Shown: in pieces, positions 57,814 to 64,000 of the stretch
How positions within the stretch are numbered: position 1 is the first letter of the stretch
Layout: every line of letters starts with the position of its first letter
NCBI GenBank assembly: GCA_947476625.1
Contig: CANJRA010000014.1
Location: forward strand, 1 to 64,000
DNA length: 64,000 bases
From: Fidelibacterota bacterium
GTDB lineage: Bacteria; Pseudomonadota; Alphaproteobacteria; Rhodospirillales; Rhodospirillaceae
Direction of reading: 5' to 3'
Translations under genes and position numbers: made by a program
The notes under the pieces: generated by a model
Database searches by the model: none
The model's input: only the letters and a program-made list of their open reading frames with translations
What the model was told of the DNA's origin: nothing

Positions 57814-59487
57814 ATGACCGATAGCCTTAAAATTGCGCTAGCCCAGATCAACCCAACTGTCGGCGACGTTGCCGGCAACGTGGCGTTGATCAAGGCCGCC
57901 CACGCCGAAGCAGCCAAACAGGGCGCCGACCTCGTCGTCTTTTCGGAACTCGTTGTCAGCGGTTATCCGCCGGAAGATCTGGTGTACCGCGAAGCTTTTC
58001 TCGAAGCATGCCTCCGCGCGATAGAGAATCTGAAGACCATCACGGCCGATGGCGCGCCGGGCCTGCTGGTTGGCGCGCCCTGGGTCGAGAAGGATAACAC
58101 CACGCAAAACGCCGCATTTCTGATGGACGGCGGCAAGCTCATTGCTGTGCGGTCCAAGCATCATCTGCCCAACTATGGCGTCTTTGACGAGCAACGCATC
58201 TTTGCCGCGGGTCCTGCGCCGGGCCCCATGGTGTTTCGCGGTGTACGCCTCGGTGTGATGATCTGCGAGGACATGTGGTTCGAGGATGTCGCCGAAACGC
58301 TGGCTGAGTCCGGCGCCGAATTGCTGATCGTTCCGAACGGCTCACCCTTTGAACTCGATAAACCCGACGTGCGCATCACGCGGGCTGTTGCGCGTGTCAC
58401 TGAAAACGGTCTTCCGCTGATTTACGTCAACCAGGTCGGTGGGCAGGATGATCTGGTATTCGACGGTGGTTCCTTCGTGCTTAACCGCGACCGCTCGCTG
58501 GCGGCACAGTTGCCTTGGTGGCAATCGCGCGTAGCGCTGACGGAATGGAAACGCGAGAATAATGCCTGGACCTGCGCGCCGCAAGCGCTGACGCCGCCGC
58601 CCGCTCGCTTGGAGAATGTTTACCAAGCCATGGTCATGGGCTTGCGCGACTACGTGACCAAAAACAAATTCCCCGGCGTGGTGCTGGGCCTCTCGGGCGG
58701 GATCGATAGTGCGCTTGCCGCCGCCGTCGCGGCCGATGCGCTTGGCCCCCAAAAAGTCCACTGCGTCATGATGCCGTCGCCCTATACCTCGAACGAGAGT
58801 CTCGAGGATGCCGATGCCGTGGCGAAGTTACTAGGTGTCCGTCTCGACGACATCGACATTGGCCCCGCCATGCAGGCTTACGCCAACATGCTTATGCCGC
58901 TGTTTGTCGGCACCAAGCCGGATATCACAGAAGAAAATCTCCAGTCACGCGCGCGCGGCATGACGCTGATGGCGATCTCCAATAAGTTCGGCAAGATGGT
59001 GCTGTCCACCGGCAACAAGAGCGAGATGAGCACCGGCTACGCCACCCTCTACGGCGATATGTGCGGCGGCTACGCCGTCCTGAAGGACGTCTACAAAACC
59101 ACCGTTTTTGCCGTCTGCCGCTGGCGCAATGAACACAAGCCCGACGGCGCGCTGGGACCGACCGGCCCCGTCATGCCCGAACGCGTCATCACCAAGCCGC
59201 CGACCGCCGAGCTAAAACACGATCAAAAAGACCAGGACACGTTGCCGCCCTATGAAGTGCTGGACGGCATCCTGAAAGGCCTCATCGAAGGCGAGATGGG
59301 CGTCGAGGCCGTCGCCGCCAAAGGTTTCGACGTTGCCGTCGTGCGCCGGGTCTACCGCATGTTGAAAACGGCCGAATACAAACGCCGCCAAGCCCCGCCG
59401 GGCGTCAAAATCACCCACATCGCTTTCGGCCGCGATTATCGCTATCCCATCACCAATGGTTTTCAGGATGACGGCGGCGTGGCATAA
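57814..59487 (+). CDS. nadE: Glutamine-dependent NAD+ synthetase
   Basis: 557 residues: an N-terminal nitrilase-type glutaminase with Glu in [14 protein letters not shown], Lys in SKHHLPN and Cys in [12 protein letters not shown], then the C-terminal synthetase with the P-loop [20 protein letters not shown] and [16 protein letters not shown]. It makes NAD+ from NaAD, ATP and glutamine, with ammonia channelled between the domains. Next to DAHP synthase and glnS, it forms a housekeeping run. Confidence 0.95.
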   Translation: MTDSLKIALAQINPTVGDVAGNVALIKAAHAEAAKQGADLVVFSELVVSGYPPEDLVYREAFLEACLRAIENLKTITADGAPGLLVGAPWVEKDNTTQNAAFLMDGGKLIAVRSKHHLPNYGVFDEQRIFAAGPAPGPMVFRGVRLGVMICEDMWFEDVAETLAESGAELLIVPNGSPFELDKPDVRITRAVARVTENGLPLIYVNQVGGQDDLVFDGGSFVLNRDRSLAAQLPWWQSRVALTEWKRENNAWTCAPQALTPPPARLENVYQAMVMGLRDYVTKNKFPGVVLGLSGGIDSALAAAVAADALGPQKVHCVMMPSPYTSNESLEDADAVAKLLGVRLDDIDIGPAMQAYANMLMPLFVGTKPDITEENLQSRARGMTLMAISNKFGKMVLSTGNKSEMSTGYATLYGDMCGGYAVLKDVYKTTVFAVCRWRNEHKPDGALGPTGPVMPERVITKPPTAELKHDQKDQDTLPPYEVLDGILKGLIEGEMGVEAVAAKGFDVAVVRRVYRMLKTAEYKRRQAPPGVKITHIAFGRDYRYPITNGFQDDGGVA

Positions 59488-59516
59488 GCGCATGCCCGTT
59501 TGCCTTAGGAATTCGC

Positions 59517-61184
59517 ATGTCTGACACCGCCGCGCCCGCACCTGCAGCTACCGGGAACTTTCTCTGGACCCTCATCGAGGAAGATCTGGCGTCGGGCAAA
59601 CACAAAAGCCCGGTGACGCGGTTTCCGCCGGAGCCCAACGGCTATCTGCACATCGGCCACGCGAAGGCCATCTGCATCAACTTCGGCATCGCTCAGGAAT
59701 TCGGTGGCCGCTGTCACCTGCGTTTCGATGACACCAACCCCGTCAAAGAAGAACAAGAGTTCATCGATTCCATTCAGGCCGACGTCAAATGGCTCGGTTT
59801 CAGCTGGGGTGAACACCTTTATTACGCCTCCGACTATTTCGACCAGCTCTACACTTGGGCCGAACATCTCATTCAAAACGGCAAAGCCTATATCGACGAT
59901 CAGAGCGCCGACGACATCCGCGCTAATCGCGGCACGTTGACCGAGCCCGGCAAGAACAGCCCGTTCCGCGACCGCAGCGTCGACGAAAATCTCGATCTCT
60001 TCCGCCGCATGAAGGCCGGTGAATTCCCTAACGGCACACGCGTGTTGCGCGCCAAGATCGACATGTCGGCGGGCAATATTAATCTGCGCGATCCCGTGCT
60101 GTACCGGATTCTGCACGCGCATCACCCGCGCACCGGCGATACCTGGAAAATCTATCCCAACTACGACTTCGCGCACGGCCAGTCCGACGCCATCGAACAC
60201 GTGACGCACTCGCTGTGCTCGCTTGAGTTCGAGGACCACAAGCCGCTCTACAACTGGCTGCTCGAAAATATGCCGGTGCCCTCGAAGCCCGCGCAGACCG
60301 AGTTCGCGCGCCTCAACATCACTTACATCATTCTCTCCAAGCGCCATCTCACGCAATTCGTGCGCGACGGTCATGTCACGGGTTGGGACGATCCGCGTAT
60401 GCCCACGCTGGCCGGCTTGCGTCGCCGCGGTGTGCCGCCGGAAGCGTTAAAAGATTTCGTGAAGCGGGCAGGGATCGCACGCGCCAACAGCGTCGTCGAC
60501 ATCGCCATGTTCGACGCCTGCGTGCGTGAATACCTCAACAAAGCCGCGTCGCGTTATATGGCGGTACTGCGCCCGCTCAAGGTCGTCATCGAGAATTATC
60601 CCGAGGGCCAGGCCGAGGAACTCGACGCCGTCAACAATCCGGAAGATCCCGCTGCCGGGGCGCGCAAAGTGCCGTTCGGCCGCGAGCTTTATATCGAGCA
60701 GGACGACTTCATGGAAAATCCGCCCAAGAAGTTCTTCCGTCTCACACTCGGCGCTGAAGTGCGCTTGCGCTACGCCTATTTCATCACCTGCCGCGAAGTC
60801 GTCAAAGACGCCGCCGGTAATGTCGTCGAACTCCGCTGCACGTATGATCCTGCCACCAAAGGCGGCAACGCGCCCGATGGCCGCAAAGTCAAAGCCACCA
60901 TCCACTGGGTCTCCGCGCAGCATGCCAAGACCGCGGAAGTACGCATGTACAACCCGCTGTTCAATCGCCCCGATCCCGGCGCCGACGGTGATCCGGTAAA
61001 GGATCTCAATCCCAATTCGCTCGAACTGATCACGGACGCAAAACTCGAACCGGCGCTGGCTGAGGCAAAGCAGGGCGTCACACTCCAGTTCGAACGTCTC
61101 GGTTATTTCTGCCGCGATCGCGACGCGGGGCTGGTGTTCAATCGCACCATCGGTCTGCGCGACACCTACGCCAAGGCGCAATAA
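59517..61184 (+). CDS. glnS: Glutaminyl-tRNA synthetase
   Basis: 555 residues. Class I signature [14 protein letters not shown] (HIGH) and the KMSKS-like [11 protein letters not shown]. The stretch [17 protein letters not shown] and the C-terminal anticodon-binding beta barrels ([20 protein letters not shown]...[16 protein letters not shown]) distinguish it from GluRS. It is the direct route to Gln-tRNA. It starts 29 bases after nadE. Confidence 0.96.
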   Translation: MSDTAAPAPAATGNFLWTLIEEDLASGKHKSPVTRFPPEPNGYLHIGHAKAICINFGIAQEFGGRCHLRFDDTNPVKEEQEFIDSIQADVKWLGFSWGEHLYYASDYFDQLYTWAEHLIQNGKAYIDDQSADDIRANRGTLTEPGKNSPFRDRSVDENLDLFRRMKAGEFPNGTRVLRAKIDMSAGNINLRDPVLYRILHAHHPRTGDTWKIYPNYDFAHGQSDAIEHVTHSLCSLEFEDHKPLYNWLLENMPVPSKPAQTEFARLNITYIILSKRHLTQFVRDGHVTGWDDPRMPTLAGLRRRGVPPEALKDFVKRAGIARANSVVDIAMFDACVREYLNKAASRYMAVLRPLKVVIENYPEGQAEELDAVNNPEDPAAGARKVPFGRELYIEQDDFMENPPKKFFRLTLGAEVRLRYAYFITCREVVKDAAGNVVELRCTYDPATKGGNAPDGRKVKATIHWVSAQHAKTAEVRMYNPLFNRPDPGADGDPVKDLNPNSLELITDAKLEPALAEAKQGVTLQFERLGYFCRDRDAGLVFNRTIGLRDTYAKAQ

Positions 61185-61345
61185 GCCCGCCTTATTCCCG
61201 CCGAGGATGAACGCGCCAGAAACACGCGCGTGAGGTGTTGGATTTGTTCAAAAAATCCCACATTTGTCCCAACACGCCGCAACCGTCCCCCTTTTATAAT
61301 CGTTGTTATCAGGGGATAGGATTTGGGCTCTGTCAGGGAAGGGCA

Positions 61346-61690
61346 ATGACCCAGAATATACAAAAGATGCATACACAAGACACTGCAGCCGACGTCGCGC
61401 AACCAGCCGATGCCGATTCCAAGCAAGACGCTCTCTATTACAACACGCTGACGCTGTCGCGTTTCATACGCGCGAACTACGGCGATAGCGCGGTGCAGTA
61501 AGCGAAGCGGCACGTCGAGATGTATAAGCGGATCAAAGAGCCCGAGATCGCCAATATCTGGCAGCGCGTCGTCGCGCACATTACAGGTGTTGAAATCGTC
61601 GAAGATCCGCGCCGGGTGGTTAAGTCGAACACCGCGAAGGAGGAGGAGCTGGCGTCTCTGCGCTTGCTTTCGCGGCGCACTTCCCGCTAG
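61346..61690 (+). pseudogene. Small unknown protein gene with in-frame stop
   Basis: From ATG 61346 (GGGAAGGG upstream) 51 codons run to TAA 61499-61501; the same frame then stays open 62 more codons to TAG 61688-61690, with a sensible sequence (AKRHVEMYKRIKEPEIANIW, then EEELASLRLLSRR). A Tyr-to-ochre change would explain the break. A perfect TATAAT lies at 61295-61300. I do not recognise the family. The next small gene starts 33 bases downstream and is probably its operon partner. Confidence 0.45.
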
Positions 61691-61723
61691 GTCAGGACAC
61701 TCCGCTTTCAAAGAGGTCCGGCC

Positions 61724-62134
61724 ATGTCTTCGCTCTATGTCGCCTATAGCCCCGCCATGCAGGAATGGGGCTCGGATGTCGGCGTCAGCAAGCTTCTCTA
61801 TAAGGTAGGTTTCACCGACGACGATCCGGCTGCGGCCATCAAAGAGCTGACCGCCGAAGGCTACGGCGGTCAGAATGACTGGATTTTAGCGGGCGCCAAG
61901 GAGGTCGAAGGCCTCGACCAGACCGCCGCCCTGACCCGGCTGGGCGAGCGTCAAAAGGTTCTCGACCCGCTCTATTACCCCAAGATCAAAGGCGCCAAGG
62001 ACATCGTCAAACTGGACCCGCGCCGGGTCGAAGCCAGCCTGGTGATTAAGCGCACCATGGAGGGCCGGGATTCGAAGGTTCCCAAGTTGAAGCCCATCGA
62101 CATGGCCGACTACATCATAGACAGCCTGATTTAG
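61724..62134 (+). CDS. Unknown small soluble protein
   Basis: 136 residues, acidic, with no signal peptide or membrane helix (MSSLYVAYSPAMQEWGSDVG...PIDMADYIIDSLI). GAGGTCCGG lies before the ATG. I do not recognise the family. It may be co-transcribed with the broken small gene upstream; the ATP-grasp gene follows after 146 bases. Confidence 0.6.
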   Translation: MSSLYVAYSPAMQEWGSDVGVSKLLYKVGFTDDDPAAAIKELTAEGYGGQNDWILAGAKEVEGLDQTAALTRLGERQKVLDPLYYPKIKGAKDIVKLDPRRVEASLVIKRTMEGRDSKVPKLKPIDMADYIIDSLI

Positions 62135-62280
62135 CCCCATATCTGACTGAAGAATTCGCAGAACGCCCAAAAAATAGGCGTTTTCCCGGCGCAGATCTAC
62201 AAATGTGCAGAATCTATATCGCCCTAAAGTTGGCACGGGATATGCTTCTATAGCTGAGTAAGATTCACGAGAGCACGCGG

Positions 62281-63696
62281 GTGGCTTTCGATGAAATGTA
62301 CGCTGCCGATGGCAGCGTTCGCCCGCCCTACGCAGGGGTAGCAAAATGGCTGGCAGGGGTTAATCCTGAGCAGCTGGAGCTCCGGCGCTTAGAGGCCGAA
62401 CTGTTTTACCGCCGCGGCGGCATAACCTTTGCCGTCTATGGTGATACCCAGGGCGAAGAGCGGATCATTCCGTTCGACATCATTCCGCGCATCCTTTCCT
62501 CTGCCGAATGGACCAAGCTGTCCAAGGGTCTCGAGCAGCGCGTACGTGCGCTCAATCTGTATCTGGCCGACATCTACGGCAAACAGAGCATCCTCAAGGC
62601 GGGCATCGTTCCCGAGGATTTGGTCATGGGCAATCCCGCCTATCGCCCCGAGATGGCCGGCGTCGCCGTGCCGCACAATGTGTATATGCATATCGCGGGC
62701 GTCGATATCGTGCGCATTGATGCCGACGATTTTTATGTCTTGGAAGACAACGTGCGCACGCCGTCGGGTGTGTCCTACATGCTCGGCGGACGCGAGATTT
62801 GCTTCCGCCTCATGGCCGACCTCTACCGCGCCCACCGCGTCATGCCGGTCGATAACTATCCCGACGAGCTCGTCGCGACGCTGCGCTCGGTTGCGCCGTC
62901 CCATACCGATAACGATCCTACGGTCGCGTTGCTCACGCCCGGCCAGTTCAATTCCGCCTACTACGAACATTCGTTTCTGGCCGACAAGATGGGCATCGAA
63001 TTGGTGGAAGGCCGCGACCTGTTTGTCAAAGACGACTTTGTCTACAAGCGCACGACGCAAGGTCCGAAAAGAGTCGATGTGCTCTACCGCCGCATCGACG
63101 ACGAATTCATCGATCCCTTGGCCTTCCGCGGCGATTCCATGCTCGGCGTGCCTGGCCTGTTCAATGCCTACACAGCAGGCAATGTTACGCTCGCCAACGC
63201 CGTCGGCACGGGTGCGGCCGACGATAAGGCGATCTACACCTACATGCCGGAGATCGTGAAGTTCTTCCTGGACGAAGAACCGATCCTGAAGAATGTGCCG
63301 ACCTGGCGCTGCCGCGAGCCCAAAGATCTCAGTTATGTGCTCGATCACCTGGCTGAACTCGTGGTGAAGGAAGTGCACGGCTCCGGCGGTTACGGCATGT
63401 TGGTCGGCCCGCAGTCGACCAAAAGCGAAATCGAAGATTTCCGCGCGCGTCTCAAGGCCAGCCCCGAGACCTATATCGCGCAGCCGACATTGGCGTTGTC
63501 GACCTGCCAGTCCTTCGTGCAAAGCGGGGTTGCGCCGCGCCACGTCGATCTGCGGCCGTTTGTGCTGACTGGTGCGAATGGCGTGACCAAAATTGTGCCG
63601 GGCGGTCTGACCCGCGTCGCTATGCGCGAAGGTTCGCTGGTGGTGAACTCCAGTCAGGGCGGCGGCACAAAAGATACCTGGGTGGTGGAGCTTTAG
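62281..63696 (+). CDS. Circularly permuted ATP-grasp type 2 protein
   Basis: 471 residues of the DUF404/DUF407 family, a permuted ATP-grasp ligase whose peptide or amide product is unknown. Marks are QRVRALNLYLADIYGKQ, VVKEVHGSGGYGMLVGP and RHVDLRPFVLTG, the ATP-binding residues. Such genes nearly always neighbour an alpha-E gene, as here, and often a transglutaminase gene, which would lie beyond the window. Start is GTG 62281; an ATG five codons later is the alternative. Confidence 0.9.
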   Translation: MAFDEMYAADGSVRPPYAGVAKWLAGVNPEQLELRRLEAELFYRRGGITFAVYGDTQGEERIIPFDIIPRILSSAEWTKLSKGLEQRVRALNLYLADIYGKQSILKAGIVPEDLVMGNPAYRPEMAGVAVPHNVYMHIAGVDIVRIDADDFYVLEDNVRTPSGVSYMLGGREICFRLMADLYRAHRVMPVDNYPDELVATLRSVAPSHTDNDPTVALLTPGQFNSAYYEHSFLADKMGIELVEGRDLFVKDDFVYKRTTQGPKRVDVLYRRIDDEFIDPLAFRGDSMLGVPGLFNAYTAGNVTLANAVGTGAADDKAIYTYMPEIVKFFLDEEPILKNVPTWRCREPKDLSYVLDHLAELVVKEVHGSGGYGMLVGPQSTKSEIEDFRARLKASPETYIAQPTLALSTCQSFVQSGVAPRHVDLRPFVLTGANGVTKIVPGGLTRVAMREGSLVVNSSQGGGTKDTWVVEL

Positions 63697-64000
63697 ATGT
63701 TAAGCCGCACCGCAGACAATCTGTTCTGGCTGTCACGCTACGTCGAGCGCGCCGACTATCTCGCGCGCATTCTCGAAACCACATCGCGTCTGTCTGTATT
63801 GCCGGCTGCCTACACCGGCGATACCAACGAATGGACCAGCGCGCTGGCGACCGCCGGCTGTCTCAACGCGTTTCTCGCCATCTACGACAAGCCTACCGCC
63901 GAGACGGTCACTGAATTCCTGGCTTTCTCCGATCAAAACCCGTCGTCTATCCGCCGTTGCCTGGAAACCGCGCGCTTCAATGCGCGTGCTGTGCGTACGG
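63697..64000 (+). CDS. Alpha-E domain protein (5' part)
   Basis: Starts at ATG directly after the ATP-grasp stop and runs off the window. The first 101 residues include MLSRTADNLFWLSRYVERAD, the diagnostic N-terminus of the alpha-helical alpha-E (DUF403) domain that works with the ATP-grasp partner. Partial, about 200 residues missing. Confidence 0.88.
   Translation, partial: MLSRTADNLFWLSRYVERADYLARILETTSRLSVLPAAYTGDTNEWTSALATAGCLNAFLAIYDKPTAETVTEFLAFSDQNPSSIRRCLETARFNARAVRT

Overview
The window looks like a chromosomal segment of a GC-rich alphaproteobacterium. The evidence is the set of protein families (two-subunit GlyQ/GlyS, class II DAHP synthase, YgfZ, split MetH, a circularly permuted ATP-grasp plus alpha-E pair) and the alphaproteobacterial-style palindromic repeat between glyS and the dikinase gene. 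A Rhodospirillales- or Micropepsales-like lineage would fit, but I cannot fix the genus from sequence alone.

Layout. 1-1.5 kb: right part of an IS3-family element that has cut an unknown gene. 1.5-9.1 kb: an S49 protease, a small zinc-ribbon-like membrane protein, glyQ (with a long Lys/Ala/Pro/Val N-terminal tail), glyS, and a pyruvate phosphate dikinase that carries a YdaS/Cro-type helix-turn-helix domain in the same reading frame. 9.1-14.4 kb: ygfZ, three glycosyltransferase genes (the third damaged) and a dihydroorotase-family amidohydrolase. 14.4-19.7 kb: a histidine kinase ending in a pirin-like half cupin, a frameshifted membrane protein, an FMN-binding protein, a DUF4019 protein and an alpha/beta-hydrolase-domain protein with an internal scrambled segment. 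20-31.3 kb: a DegP/Q protease, then a sulfate acquisition cluster (sulfate-binding protein, a TonB receptor gene with two in-frame stops, a phosphate-type porin, cysT-cysW-cysA, an Rrf2 regulator) followed by an exported Rossmann protein. 31.3-36.7 kb: a thiolase gene with an in-frame stop, a tRNA-Asp remnant, a Kdo-hydroxylase-like gene with an in-frame stop, tRNA-Asp, a PAS histidine kinase and an unknown membrane protein. 36.7-42.8 kb: metH in two overlapping genes and an Atm1-type ABC exporter. 43-51.4 kb: a large coiled-coil membrane protein (frameshifted), corA, a broken GNAT gene, photolyase, a secreted propeller-like protein, a truncated DUF4238 gene and tRNA-Val. 51.6-64 kb: a mostly intact housekeeping run (glmU, glmS, glutathione reductase, class II DAHP synthase, nadE, glnS), two small unknown genes, and the ATP-grasp/alpha-E pair running off the end.

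How it fits together. glmS and glmU make UDP-GlcNAc precursors, and the glycosyltransferases and Kdo hydroxylase-like gene belong to surface polysaccharide chemistry. The binding protein, TonB receptor, porin and CysTWA form an outer-to-inner-membrane sulfur uptake route with a likely Rrf2 regulator. The two MetH halves complete methionine synthesis.

A recurring theme is damage: about ten genes carry in-frame stops, frameshifts, deletions or an insertion, while the translation, cell wall, NAD and methionine genes are all intact. The strongest candidate for something undescribed is the HTH-dikinase fusion, whose start is preceded by repeated TGTAAGCTCC half-sites that could be its own operator.
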